Shown here piece after piece: positions 48,346 to 59,561 of a stretch of 64,000 nt of DNA. The position numbers and the translations under genes were made by a program. The first letter of the stretch is position 1. Every line of letters starts with the position of its first letter. Source of the stretch: Hydractinia symbiolongicarpus (lineage: Eukaryota; Cnidaria; Hydrozoa; Anthoathecata; Hydractiniidae). The DNA is taken from the NCBI RefSeq assembly GCF_029227915.1, contig NC_079877.1, positions 17,716,851 to 17,780,850 on the forward strand. The letters are read 5' to 3'. Below the pieces are notes generated by a model that saw only the letters and a program-made list of their open reading frames with translations, was not told where the DNA came from and made no database searches.

Positions 48346-48379
48346 TTTGCCGCCGAATGCACCTGTACAGAGCCCTGAT

Positions 48380-48964
48380 ATGCAGGAGGAGAGCCAAGTA
48401 TACAGGTTCACAAAAATAGATGACATTGGAAAATATCTGCGAAATGAAAAAAAAGGAGCAGGAGAAGCTTGCAAAGAAATTAAGATGCATGGGACCTGGG
48501 TACGATTCTGCGATCATGGTCTACTTGGTGTGAGCGTGATTACGTCGGGACATGGCATTGGGGCCATAGCCTCGGGCCTAGGGGTCCCCTTGGCTATTGC
48601 CATAGGGGGACTCACTATTGCGGCCGGGATAGGTCAGGCCGGTCCTAGAAATGCCTCAAAGAGGCTTGGGGTTAAGAGTAAGAAGCATGAAGGTATAAGA
48701 CTGCTCGCGGAAGCTAAATTAAATTCCATTATCGATCTTATTTCAAAGGCAATGGAGAACGGTGTGATTAGTGACTATGAATACAGTCTGATCAGTAGGG
48801 AAAAGGAGAGGTATATGCGGCAGCGATTCAATAGGATTGTTAACAGCATCAACGAGCAAGAGCGTGCCCAGTTGGTTGTTAGGGGCAGGGATGAGGGCAG
48901 AAAAGAGATGCAGGATGAGATTTTAAAAAACGTTCGACCTGCACAGTATGTAAGCGGTACTTAG
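48380..48964 (+). CDS. Coiled-coil/Gly-rich hydrophobic membrane protein, element 2 (194 aa)
   Basis: ATG 48380 gives 194 codons, matching the 195-aa protein at 23634-24221 in length and layout: polar start, Gly/Ala/Ile-rich hydrophobic centre ([38 protein letters not shown]), basic turn ([16 protein letters not shown]), helical C-terminal half ([40 protein letters not shown]). The frame is open into the microsatellite upstream, but those codons are not part of the gene. Open throughout. Confidence 0.72.
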   Translation: MQEESQVYRFTKIDDIGKYLRNEKKGAGEACKEIKMHGTWVRFCDHGLLGVSVITSGHGIGAIASGLGVPLAIAIGGLTIAAGIGQAGPRNASKRLGVKSKKHEGIRLLAEAKLNSIIDLISKAMENGVISDYEYSLISREKERYMRQRFNRIVNSINEQERAQLVVRGRDEGRKEMQDEILKNVRPAQYVSGT

Positions 48965-49034
48965 AGTCCCGCCTGAGTATGAGCCTTAAATATATATTTT
49001 ATGGGCCTTTTGGGTCTATAAAATGTATGGTTTC

Positions 49035-49574
49035 TTAATCCTCGCTTAGTAACCATTCCTTTTTAAAGTCCTTATACCTACATTCCGTAATATGTATCTT
49101 AGGGTAGTAGTTTTTGCCTTGCACGTACACCGATAAAATGGCCATGATGGTACTGGCTTGGCAGGGCTCATCATAGGGTACTGGCATACCGTAGAATTTG
49201 GTTGTGATTGCGTCCTTGTAATATGTGAGTTTAGCATTGACGTAGCGGGTCTGTCGTCAATTGCTCGGAGATAAGCTCTTCGATTTTGCTCCGTATTTGA
49301 CGATACTTTCCAACCCAATAGGGGTATTCATCGAAATCAAGACTCATTGCCGGTGACGCTGTAGCATTGTACCAGATTTTGTCTTTACCCTCAAAGCTAC
49401 AACAAGGTTCCGTGTATGGTACCTCACCACATATCGTTTGTCCTTACCCCCATTGGCCGGCATGGCTTCTGATACAGTCAGGTATTCCACATTAATATCG
49501 TTGATGTCTGTAAACGTAGCAGCGAAATTGTAGAATAGTTTTGGATCGAGAAGCTCATTCTCAAATTGTAGCAT
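49035..49574 (-). pseudogene. Unidentified element-2 gene, two frame changes
   Basis: Starts MLQFENELLDPKLFYNFAAT, VEYLTVSEAMPANGGKDKRY, VVALRVKTKSGTMLQ; then frames shift near 49345 and 49250, and it continues EYPYWVGKYRQIRSKIEELI and YYPKIHITECRYKDFKKEWL to TAA 49035. Beta-rich first half, no membrane helix. No match recognised; by position it corresponds to the rightmost gene of element 1. Confidence 0.5.
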
Positions 49575-49589
49575 CCTGTTTATTATAAT

Positions 49590-49772
49590 TCAAAAGGATG
49601 TCAGAGAATTGCATGTCATCGTACATACGCAACCACCCCCATTATATGTAATGTGCTCGTGGTAGCAGTACCAGCATAACATTTTACCGCTTACCACGAA
49701 CCTCCGACCACATCTACATTTGTCATATGCATCGAGTATACATTTGCAATCCTTACATTGTTGTTTATCCAT
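49590..49772 (-). CDS. Small Cys-rich zinc-binding-like protein (60 aa)
   Basis: ATG 49772: MDKQQCKDCKCILDAYDKCR, CGRRF, MLCWYCYHEHITY, CVCTMTC. Eleven cysteines arranged in CxxC-like pairs suggest two zinc sites. Short, intact, not recognised. Confidence 0.5.
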   Translation of the reverse strand: MDKQQCKDCKCILDAYDKCRCGRRFVVSGKMLCWYCYHEHITYNGGGCVCTMTCNSLTSF

Positions 49773-49830
49773 TTATTTCTAGGTTATTAAGACGATCATC
49801 TAGGTCCCGAATTTTCCGATTCTATGCTTC

Positions 49831-50454
49831 TCATTCTCCGATTATTGTATACATGCAGAGGTTATCGGTATCAACTTCATAAACCATGAGCCACATGTCC
49901 CTGGTGACAAACCAGTTCGGCACATCCTCGAGCATCCCTTCATCCCACTCAACAGCCTTGCTACACATGTCCTGCGTCTTGAACCTATCCGGTATAAAAC
50001 CGAACATATAGGGATTCTTTTCGGCGGCCCTATTGCACATGTCCTGTGTCTTGAATTTATCTGGCACATCCTTGAACGCGCGGGAATCCTTTTCAACGGC
50101 CCTATTGCATATATCTTGCGTCCTGAATTGATCCGGACATCTCAAAATACCCGAACATCTCGAAATATCCCTCAATGACCTCACTGCCCATGCCTTGCGT
50201 CTTGAACCGATCTGGCACATGCCTGAGCATCCAGGGGTCTTTTTCAACAGCCCTGTTGCACATACCTTGCGTCTTGAAATGATCCGGCACATGCTGAATC
50301 ATGCGGGGTTTTTTTCAACGGTTTTGTTGAATAGATCCTACTTCTCACTGGCCGCCCAATTCTGTAACCGATCGGCAAGAGCGTCGCGAGTTGCCGTCAC
50401 TGGTGCCGACACGGTGTCATATAGTTTACTGATGGCGTTCCTGAACCAACTCAT
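49831..50454 (-). pseudogene. KTQ-type repeat protein starting in the right terminal repeat, broken
   Basis: ATG 50454 gives the same first ~30 residues as the gene at 33594 (MSWFRNAISKLY, APVTATRDAL), diverging at the repeat's inner edge, followed by stops at about 50338 and 50308. Downstream, in shifting frames, come units of ~25 residues: VPDKFKTQDMCNRAAEKNPY, IPDRFKTQDMCSKAVEWDEG, VPNWFVTRDMW. Helical repeats of this KTQ-MC-AV kind occur widely in animal and protist mobile DNA. The N-terminal segment is thus attached to two different genes at the two ends of the element. Confidence 0.7.
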
Positions 50455-50612
50455 CCTTTATTATATACACGATTTTTTGAAACATGGGTGCTCTGGCATT
50501 TGCTCAATTTCTTTTGACGCAAAGCTGTGACGTCACAAGCAAAATTGTGTATAATATTTTTTGCGAGAGTTTGACCGTGTTTTTGTGGGTCTTCTGTAGC
50601 TCTACTCTAGCT
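50361..50612 (-). repeat. Element 2 right terminal inverted repeat
   Basis: Reverse complement of 33432-33687, ending GCTCTACTCTAGCT, then the TATCG duplication at 50613-50617. Confidence 0.92.
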
Positions 50613-50984
50613 TATCGTACTATTTTGAATTTCCTTCGACTCTGCAATATTGATATGTAGTTGCGAACACTTAAGTCTAGGTTACGTTCCTACAATTTAA
50701 AACGTAAATTAACTTTAACAGCAAATGTTGATCAGCAAATAGAGAATACTTTACGTCTTGAGTTACAGACAAGCTCTAGAAATAGTGGATATCGGTCTTT
50801 GTGGTGCAGATTAAGAATGTTTCATGACCTAACCGTGCCCCGTGATGCGGTAATAGGGACGTATATACTACGGGTTTCGGTTATCCATGGACCGGGCTGG
50901 ACTACGATATGGCCGCGTAAATTTAAAATAGTTAAGCAACCACGCTTATGCGATCTAGTACCGTGTTTATCTATCAGTTGAATT

Positions 50985-52026
50985 ATGCCTTATAAACGGG
51001 AAATGAGAGAGATTGTATTGCTATCTTACGATGAAGGACTAATTGATGATGAAGAGATGGTTTTACTCTACGATATGAATAAATCTAAAAATCCTGATTT
51101 TCCGAAATGGAAGTATGCTAAACTTGATTTAGATTCTTTATATAATGATGAATGCAGGTCAAATTTCCGTTTCTATAAGAACGACGTTTTTAACTTAAAA
51201 GAAACTCTCTAGATACCTGACGAAATTGAATTTTACAACAGAACTGCAATAAGTGGAATTGAAGCCTTGTGTATATTTTTGAAACGATTCGCTTATCCAT
51301 GTCGGTATGGTGATATGATACCCTTGTTTTGCCGATCAGTAACAGAGCTAAGCATCATATCGAATTATATAATGGATCATATTTACATGCACTTTTCTTG
51401 ACTCCTTTCTGATTTTAACCAACCATTTTTACAGCCTGGCCAGTTGGAAATGTATGCTAATGCTGTTCATGCAAAAGGTGCTGCACAGGATAACTGCTGA
51501 GGATTTATCGATCAAACAGTGAACATTTGCAGATCAACAGATAACCAAAGGATTCTTTACAACGACCATAAAAGAGAACACCCCAACAAATTTCAATCGC
51601 TGGGGTCCCATGGAAGGTAGACGGCATGATTGTGCATTACTAAATAATTTAGGCCTACTCAATAAACTTAATCAACATTCATTTTCCCTAGCTGGCAAAC
51701 CCTTGTGCATCTGCAGAGATCCTGCGTGTCCTTTGCGGCTACACCTACAAAGTTCAATAAAAGGCGCTAAATTAACCCCAAATGTAAAGTTGTTTAACCA
51801 ATCTATGAGTTCAGTCAGGATATCGGCTGAATGGGTGTTCGGTGACATTGTCGAATATTTTGCTTTCTTGAACTATCATAAGAACTTGAAAATTAAACTA
51901 AGTGCTATCGGAAAGATGTACCAGGTATGCGCCCTGCTACACAACACTAGAATTTGCTTGTTTGGTAACATAACATCAAAGTACTTTGACTTAGAAGCAC
52001 CTAAAATTGACGACTATTTTTTGTGA
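50985..52026 (+). pseudogene. PIF/Harbinger (HARBI1-like) DDE transposase, decayed
   Basis: Begins MPYKREMREIVLLSYDEGLI, DDEEMVLLYDMN, SNFRFYKNDVFNLKETL and is broken by TAG at 51210-51212 and TGAs near 51402 and 51500. The DDE_4 core is readable: GFIDQTVNICRST (first Asp), EGRRHDCALLNNLGLLNKL (second Asp), SSVRISAEWVFGDIVEYF (Glu), ending KIDDYFL. Harbinger transposases act with a Myb-like partner, and a coiled-coil fragment at 52312-52608 on the other strand could be its remnant. The gap 50613-50985 holds no gene beyond a possible 5' region of this transposon. Confidence 0.8.
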
Positions 52027-52311
52027 ATACATTTTACATAACACTGATCCTTAGAATAGACTGTTCCTTTTATATTCCGTTCTGTATTATAACCAAAATT
52101 TTGTTCTTATTGCTGAATCAGCGGAAATTCTGAATTCCTAGCCAATCAAAATGCCTAATTCTATAGAATTCCTAGTAAAATCATACTGAATAAGATGGAC
52201 AAGATTCTGAGAACTGTCAGGGAAAAAAAAAGAAAAATAGCGAGCTTGATGTCTAGAAAATACTACTACTTTTAAATAAAAAACCAACAAAATACAACTT
52301 CTAAGTGTTAA
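52027..52311. other. AT-rich spacer
   Basis: No gene or repeat recognised between the Harbinger transposase end and the coiled-coil ORF. Confidence 0.4.
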
Positions 52312-52608
52312 CTATGTCCCTTGATGCCCCGTTGTTACTTCTTTGAACTTTTTTTCTATCAAAGCAAAAACTGATTGATTTGTTTCTTGCATCTGCATCG
52401 ACATGTTGTTTTGCTGTTGCTGCATCTGAAGCATAGCTTGTTGTTGTTCTATCATGCGATTAAATTGCGCATCCTGATTCTCCAAACTTTTTCTTTTTAT
52501 TTCTTGTTGCTCTTTTCTTAAATCAATTTCCTGTTCTCTCAGGTTAAATTCTTTTTCAGTCTTTTCTTTCAAATAAACTATAGTTTCACTTTCAGTAGAT
52601 TTAGTTCT
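52312..52608 (-). pseudogene. Gln-rich coiled-coil C-terminal fragment
   Basis: RTKSTESETIVYLKEKTEKE, LRKEQQEIKRKSLENQ, MIEQQQAMLQMQQQQNNMSM, ending GHQGT and stop. Such coiled-coil tails are common in the Myb/SANT-like DNA-binding proteins encoded beside Harbinger transposases. The upstream frame is closed by a stop and the MITE at 52620, so only a fragment remains. Confidence 0.45.
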
Positions 52609-52619
52609 CTTTTAGCCAG

Positions 52620-52691
52620 GAGACCCAGCGTAATTTTTCTTACCACAGGAAAATCGGAGTAGTTAAGGTGGGAAAAATTACGCTGGGTCTC
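52620..52691. mobile_element. 72-bp foldback MITE
   Basis: GAGACCCAGCGTAATTTTTC and GAAAAATTACGCTGGGTCTC are perfect 20-bp inverted repeats around a 32-bp centre. No clear target duplication was found. Confidence 0.8.
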
Positions 52692-53574
52692 AAACGATTT
52701 TTCTGCGGCCAAAATCTGGCCGCACATTTTTATTGGCTAATTCTATTGTTCTTTGCTCACGTGGTCCATGTCGGGGAAAGCCCTTTTCATCCGAATATTC
52801 CAGCGAGTGGTTTCACTCACCCTAACAAACATTAGTAAACTATTAATTTTTTACCATAGTAAGATGTGGCCAAGCTTGGTAAACAACTCACAGATAAATT
52901 AAAATGGCCTCCGAAACGATTAGTCACATTGTTATAATTAAACTCGGGGTTTACGCTGAGTCATTCGTTCGCGTCTAAGCTTTTGTTTGAGAGAAACTCA
53001 TTTTATCAACTCGAAGAAGAAAGCTTAGTTAACTAGGCTAGTTCTCTTTAGTCGTTCTCCCTCTTCAAGATCTTGTTTTCTTTTAGAGGATTTTGATATC
53101 AACTATTTTTCCATGCATGTCCTTCTCAAATCTTTGGCCTTATTCTCGTCACTTTTTAGGGAATGACGAATTTTTAAAAAAACGCCAACTCAATCACCGC
53201 GGCAAGAAAAGAAGTTTAGTTAGACATCAGTATTTAATCTTTGGTCCTACAGATATTTAGCATATAACCGGATACGATAAACTTAAAGCGTATGGTTTTT
53301 CTACTCACAGTTGCATTGACGGGTTCAGTCGGCGTATTATGGCTCAATGGTCTACCGACCAATAATAATCCAATCATTATTGCACAACTTTTTATTAAGA
53401 TGGCACTAGGGGAAAAGGCACTTTTTTTAAAAAAAATGAAGATAACCCAATAAGTTTTGGTATAGTGATACTTATCAATAAAAAATTCTGAAAAATCACA
53501 AATTTAAAAAATTTGGATGATGACGTCATAATTTTTGCGCATATTTAAGCGAAAAATGGGCCTTTTTCTAAACC
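52692..53574. other. Spacer without supported gene
   Basis: Mixed AT-rich sequence, no ORF with family support and no clear repeats. Confidence 0.4.
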
Positions 53575-55072
53575 TTTTTTTAGATTAAATTTAGAAACAG
53601 CTTTATCAATATTTTCTTTGTAAGTCTGCTCACCTGTGATTTTGTCCCTTGCACCATGAAGTTTCCGTTCGCGAGCAATATCTATGTCGTGTAGCAAGAT
53701 CTTTACTTTCGGTTGAGTAATGTAAAACAGCAGCTATTGACTTCTTCATGGCATACAAATTATTGGTGGTTTGCCTAATGGCCATGCCATAATGGTTCTG
53801 TAAGGTATTCATTACTTTGTCAGTTAATCTCCCTTTGCTCCGGCCAATTGATTTCCCATCTAATAACTTTTTTCCAACATGATTTGATTTTATTGTACGT
53901 AGACGCGCGCCAACGCGTTTCTGTACCTGCCCTATACTTTCACCTTTTGTAAGTTTTTGTCCTGGATATGGGTTTGACCTGCAAATTTCATCAAAAGATT
54001 TTGTATCACCGTCTTCAATGTAAAAAGTATATCGTAATTTGTGAAGACATTCAGATCGGTGAAACATTTTTTTCATTCCTACGACTTCCATCTCACCAGA
54101 ACTACCACTGTGATTCATGGAGCAAATATGTGTTTCTTTCCATTGTAAATACTCAGGTTTTTCTTTTTTACCTTCCCAGCGTTCACAATGTCTACATTTT
54201 TTGAAAAGAACTTCAACGTCCACACATTTACCACCCGAGATTAAAGCAAAGAAAACCCTCTCTTTTGCCACGCTCTGTCACCGCTCACAGACACATTACG
54301 CATTGATGTATTACCCTTAAACCCATAAACAGCCTTTCCTGCTTTGTCCATTGATTCTTGAGCAGTTTCAACGAAAGAGTTATGTAAAACACTATTTAGG
54401 TCGTCAAACGTAGTTTGCGCCATTGGCGGAGGCATGTTCATACATCTGTAAAACGCTGACATTCCGTTAAAACCTAGTCCATTTTCACGAAATGGGATGA
54501 TAGCTCTTTTATTAATTTCATAGCTAATCAGAAGTTTTGCAACATTGTTTTGAGGAACAGAACTTGATCTTCCATTCACAAGAAACACATCTTAGTTCGA
54601 AAAAGTGCGCGAATCCCATCTTCGACGGCAAGTGAACAATGTTGACAGCAGAAACACAATTTGGACAGCAAAAAACCAGCAATAATAATGAAAGAAATAA
54701 GTCACTGTTGTAATAAAATTCGCCATGTAAATGCATTTTAATTATATATTTTATTAAAAATAAAATGTAAAAGCTTTTCGGCTTACGCCATCATCAGTAC
54801 ATAAATAAAATATATATATTAAAATACAAATAAGTCACTGTTCATGAAAAAAAATTACATTTAGGCATATGTTCAAGTTCAAAGTCTTCCTCTGCTTGTT
54901 CTTGGAAGTCAATATTATCTGCTGAAGCTGAACTTTGTGGATTTTCTTCAGTAACAACAACATCCTCTTGCTGCGCTTGTTCTTCATCAATTTTATCAGT
55001 TTTTTTTGCATTTCCTCTGAAAAACTTTCTTTTCTTTCCTTTACTATAATGGTACCTCTCTGTAGAACCCAT
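53575..55072 (-). pseudogene. Mutator-like transposase, broken
   Basis: N-terminal piece at 54842-55072 (HYSKGKKRKFFRGNAKKTD plus an acidic stretch), interrupted at 54740-54810 by the hammerhead-bearing insertion. Then ELRCVSCEWKIKFC (zinc-like), YEINKRAIIPFRENGLGFNG, SVSGDRAWQKRGF (start of the catalytic domain), and across a frame change KCVDVEVLFKKCRHCERWEG, HSGSSGEMEVVGMKKMF, EDGDTKSFDEICRSNPYPGQ, VGARLRTIKSNH, KGRLTDKVMNTLQNHYGMAI, ending TSWCKGQ with a further frame change near 53640 and continuation to about 53575. The SSG-ME, GDGD-like and LQN-YG-AIR blocks match the Mutator-like transposase domain found in many invertebrates. At least three breaks. Confidence 0.72.
54765..54802 (-). 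ncRNA. Hammerhead ribozyme motif of Penelope-like/retrozyme type
   Basis: On the minus strand: stem I ATGTA, core CTGATGA, stem II GGC-GTAA-GCC, core GAAA, short palindromic stem III AAGCTT, then TACAT closing stem I. The core order CUGANGA, stem II, GAAA is that of type I hammerheads. The very short palindromic stem III is typical of the dimer-acting versions in Penelope-like elements and retrozymes. It lies in an AT-rich insertion within the Mutator-like pseudogene. Confidence 0.7.
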
Positions 55073-55400
55073 TTCAGCAGTAAAACATGTTGATATTGCG
55101 ATTTGTGTTAATTCTGTTGTTATCTTTCAGTAACCAATACAATAGTGTTAGAGACTGGTGAAGCCTTCAAGTTACCTCATCAAGGTAAGAATCATTTAAC
55201 AATGGTAGCAGAGTTAAAAGGTACAGATCAACTGGCCTGGTATTTATGATCATTGTGCGATTGACATTTGAGTTGAAAGAAAGCAATTGAGGGCACACAC
55301 CCGGATGTGTTCCTTGAGGTAAGAGAGATAACTTTCCCTTTTGTTGGCTATTTGTTGACACGTATGTGTGCAAACCAATTGGTGAAGTGGTTTGTGAACA
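55073..55400. other. Spacer upstream of Gag
   Basis: No gene. An LTR or leader of the Gag-bearing retroelement could lie here, but I found no repeat partner downstream. Confidence 0.35.
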
Positions 55401-56560
55401 ATGGCAACAACAACATTAAAGGCTCCACAAGCGTTTAAAGAGGATGATGACTATAGCAGTTGGAAGAACGATTTGGAGATCTAGCAGATGTTTACAGAAC
55501 TACCAAAGAAAAGGCAAGGTCGAGCTGTATACCTGTATATCGGGCACGGGAGGCAGTACGCGACCTGACACCTGCAGAAGTGGGATCAGATGATGGTTTG
55601 GACAAGATTATAACTAAGCTAGATTCAATATGTTTGAAAGATGAAAGCACAAGAGCATTTATTGCTTTTAAAGAGTTTTATGACTATAAGAGAAATAGTG
55701 AAGACAAATTTCCTGATTTTATTGTGCAGTTTGAGAAGCTCTACAATATGATATCCAAATATGATATGGCATTGCCTGAAGCTGTCAGGGCATATTTTCT
55801 TCTCACAACTGCGAATATGTCTGAAGAAAATGAAAAACTGGTTCGTACAACTTGTGCAGAACTCAAGTATAAGAATATGAAGGACACAATCATGAAGATA
55901 TTTGGAGAACTGAACACAGCAGAAGATGCTGCACATTTGGGAGCTCTTCCTGTGAAACAGGAATGCTTATATGGAAATATTCATGCTGATACCAAAGACA
56001 GCTTGTCAAGGAATACACGTTCAAGAATGAATCCTGTTGATAAGGATGGGAAACTTATGAGGTGCCATGAATGTGACTCAACAAGACATTTTGCTGACAA
56101 GTGTCCTCATAGAAATCAAGAGAAAAGAGATTTCAGATCACGGAACAATAGACCTACAGAAAAGAAACAAGATGTAAATGAGATCCATATCACCCTTTTT
56201 GCAGCCTCTCCAGACCAAAGGCAATATTGTCTTGTTGGAGAATGCTTTGGTAGAGGTGTCTTGGATTCTGGCTGTACAAAGACAGTGGCTGGGGAGAAAT
56301 GGATGGATGAATATCTTGCGACTCTCTCTGAATCAGATAAAAATGCTGTAGTTTCAAATAGTACTGATTCTATATATAGATTTGGTGATGGAAAGGAAGT
56401 GAAAGCTATAAGAAATCTAATAATACCAGTTATTCTAGGTGGCAACAAGTATAAATTGTCTGTTGACATGGTAGAGATTGAAATACCACTACTGATTAGT
56501 CGTAGTACCATGAAGTCTCTCAGTATGAAGTTAGATTTTACCAGTGACTTATATATATAG
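55401..56560 (+). pseudogene. Retrotransposon Gag-protease fragment
   Basis: ATG 55401 opens MATTTLKAPQAFKEDDDYSS with TAG at 55482-55484; a frame change near 55545 leads to the long frame ending at 56560. Gag-like helical region (DGLDKIITKLDSICLKDEST, FPDFIVQFEKLYNMISKYDM), a CCHC zinc knuckle (CHECDSTRHFADKCPHR, ~55 kb + 1060-1110), then a retropepsin-like aspartic protease with GVLDSGCTKTVAGEKWM (catalytic Asp) and the flap-type region SIYRFGDGKEV. No integrase or reverse transcriptase follows; the sequence passes into a satellite after 56640. A truncated copia-like or related element. Confidence 0.75.
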
Positions 56561-56654
56561 TTATAATATACCAGTCTAATAAGAAAAGTCATTCCCTTTT
56601 AACCCCTTTTAAAAAAAGTTACACACGTTTGAAAAATTACATATTTTCCAGAAA

Positions 56655-57170
56655 AGATGTGTCGTATTTCAAAAAAGATATGTAGTATTGATGTGTCGTA
56701 TTTCGGAAAAGATATGTGGTATTGATGTGTCGTATTTCAAAAAAGATTTACAGTATTGATGTGTCGTATTTCAAAAAAGATATGTAGTATTGATGTGTCG
56801 TATTTCAAAAAAGATATGTAGTATTGATGTGTCGTATTTCAAAAAAGATATGTAGTATTGATGTGTCGTATTTCAAAAAAGATATGTAGTATTGATGTGT
56901 CGTATTTCAAAAAAGATATGTAGTATTGATGTGTCGTATTTCAAAAAAGATATGTAGTATTGATGTGTCGTATCGATGTGTCGCATTTCAAAAAAGATAT
57001 GTAGTATTGATGTGTCCTATTTCAAAAAAGATATGTAGTATTGATGTGTCGTATTTCAAAAAAGATAGTACTTCTTTCGGGGAAGATATTTTGTATTTCG
57101 GGGAAGATGCGTCGTATTTCGAGAAAGATGCTTAGTATTTCGGGGAAGATTTGTTGCCCTTGTCGGCCAC
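56655..57170 (+). repeat. 34-bp satellite array
   Basis: About twelve units of GATGTGTCGTATTTC, AAAAAAGATATGTAGTATT (34 bp together), with variants, passing at 57070 into TTCGGGGAAGATGCGTCGTA-type units and ending GCCCTTGTCGGCCAC. The reverse complement of this end is at 32960-33110. Confidence 0.88.
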
Positions 57171-57648
57171 CGTAGAAAAAGGTGCAGAAGCTTTACTTTT
57201 ACAATTCAACTCAAATCTCGAGGAGCAAAAAAAACTAAAAATAGACGAGTAAAGACGATTAGAAACAGGACTAGCATTAGATTATTTTAAACAACAAAAA
57301 CAGTTTTAAAACAGTGTTTTAATTATTAAAATACTTTTAAAATAACATTAAAAGCATCATTTCAAAATAAGTGAGAAATTATTTGTATTATAATTAATTT
57401 AAATACTAAGAAATAAAGAATATTTCAAGTCTGTGAAATATACCGCACTTTTTCACGGCACCGTTTTCCTTTTGCTCTATCTTTTTTGATGGATTTTTTT
57501 TCTTACTCGGCGTCGGAAGTTTAGTAGAGTGGGGGAGAAAGGGGGGAGGAGTGAAGGATTTTTCAGTTTGTTGGTATACTCAACGCGTAGCAAATGTGCT
57601 CCACAATTTCGCTTCACTCGCGAAGCTTAATTGCTTCGCAAAAATGTG
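57171..57648. other. Spacer with a transposon-protein remnant
   Basis: 57185-57310 (+) reads EALLLQFNSNLEEQKKLKID, a stop, then RRLETGLALDYFKQQKQF: probably the C-terminal tail of a transposon DNA-binding protein. Otherwise nothing. Confidence 0.35.
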
Positions 57649-57657
57649 CAAATCGTT

Positions 57658-57763
57658 CAACCTCGATCCCAGGGCCTGTAGCGTTTTTTGATATAAGGAT
57701 GAAACGCATGCGAGTTTCATCCTCATATCTGAAAAAACGCTACAGGTCCTGGGATCGAGGTTG
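57658..57763. mobile_element. 106-bp foldback MITE with 9-bp target duplication
   Basis: CAACCTCGATCCCAGG ... CCTGGGATCGAGGTTG ends, long nearly perfect arms (CTGTAGCGTTTTTT / AAAAAACGCTACAG) and GCATGC at the centre. It is flanked by perfect direct repeats CAAATCGTT (57649-57657 and 57764-57772). A 9-bp duplication is characteristic of Mutator-like transposition. The ends match the MITE that hosts Polinton element 1. Confidence 0.88.
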
Positions 57764-57772
57764 CAAATCGTT

Positions 57773-59561
57773 TTGTTTTTTAAAAAACCAAATGTTGCGA
57801 ATAACGAGTTTCCGAATAATTTTCTCGAGAACTAATTGTTAATGTGAAAATTTTTCACTACCCGCGCCGTTACACGATTATTTTTCCCGAATATGTATTT
57901 TCTTAATTACAAAGGAAAATTGTGCAAAAAACACTGGTGTAAAGACGTGCCATACTGTAAACGATAGTGATTATTACTTGGTTATTAATTGCTTCAAGCT
58001 GTGGGGGTACACTCATCATAAAAGTTGGCAGTCAAAAGAGAAAGAAACCTTATTTGTGGTAGGCAAAATTTTCTAGGTGGGGCCGACGGGCCTAGAAAAA
58101 TTTTGAATTTAGGCCTCTGAAATAGCCTTAAATGTGCCCCAATTTTCGAAAATTTTTTTATGCATATGAAAAGTGAAGATGAAAACGCCTTACATACTAC
58201 ATATATCCCCCCCCCCCACTTTCAATTTCGATTCGCCGGCCCTGTTGAGTGGAACGACCTCTCGCTTACCGAGTGATTGCTCTACCGAGATAAGATTTTA
58301 TTTCGCGAAAATTTCTTTCAACAGAGTATTTTCTTTATGACCGCTTGTTCCACTGTACGTTAAGAATGAAAATTTTTCAAAAATCAAAATTCAGCGAACA
58401 TTTAGATGTAGTTTAAATATTTTCGAACAAGAAATGAAAATAAAATGAAAATAATTTTGAAAAAAATAAAATTTGTAATGAATTTTACATACTTTTTATC
58501 TCTTGTTAAATCTGTCATATGCGACTAAACTTCCAACTCTGGTTCTTTTTTGCAATATATTCTTTCAACTAAACGTATATACACGAAATACTACTTTTAT
58601 ACAAATGTACATTGCTACAAACAAAAATTGATAAAAAAATAAAGGAAAATTAATTCTAATACAAAAACTCTCGCAAATTACTGAAATTTTGGCCGATTTC
58701 GCGAAAGTTTATGTTACAAAACTTTATAAGAGCATTAATTGCATAAGTTTATGGGTGCAAAAAGTTAATTTTCGGGGTGAAAAATTCTAACCAATGTTTT
58801 GATAACAAAAGAACACGTTTTAGAGTTTAATCCTTTAAATTTACAAGGTTATCTTTTGATGATTCGCAAAAGTTGACTGTCGCTAAATTTTTAAAATTGC
58901 TCATTTCTATGTTCGCAAAATGTAAAAAATATACAAAAACTTCAAGTATTCTACAAATTTTCTATAAGTGATGTAGCGAGAAGCTGTAGCATCTAAGACA
59001 AAAGTCATGGAAAAAATCATTGCATGTGAATCAATAAGAATATTTTGCACCTCAAATATACCTAAATGTTGCATAACAAAAAACATTTAAGAAAAGCAAA
59101 AATTAAAGCACCATCTTAAATGAGAGTTTTCAAATTTGTGGATTAATCAGCTAGAAGAATAACGGTTGTCAAATTAGGAGTATAGTACTTCAATGAAGTC
59201 TCAGTTAACTGATGTTAACATTGTTTACACAGTAGCATGTCGCGTGAACGCGTAACTTTGGTGCATCATGATAACCCTTCAAATTCTGTGCAAACAGAAA
59301 AGTCGAACACACTCATTTTTTAGTGTCGCAGTGCAAGCTATACGTGGTCATTTTTCTTTCAACACCTATATAATAAAAATCAACATGTTACATGGCAGCA
59401 GTAGAAAATAAGTTCGGGAGCATGATATCCTTAAGAACCTCAAAAACAAACAAGTGGCCAGGGCATATTACTTCAAAGTCAGACGTTCGCACAGATAAAC
59501 GTGTCGCCGTTACTTTTCTACTAACTAGATACAATGTGATAAACACAAAGAAAAAACTTAC
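57773..59561. other. Intergenic/3' region of the GPCR gene
   Basis: AT-rich, a C12 tract at 58207, no ORF with support. The GPCR has a splice donor at its 59562 end, so at least one more 3' exon must lie here or be intronic; I could not identify it. Confidence 0.45.

Noticed and set aside
56655-57070. CRISPR-like regular repeats
   Set aside because: Units are adjacent 34-bp tandem copies without distinct spacers, in an animal genome; it is a satellite.
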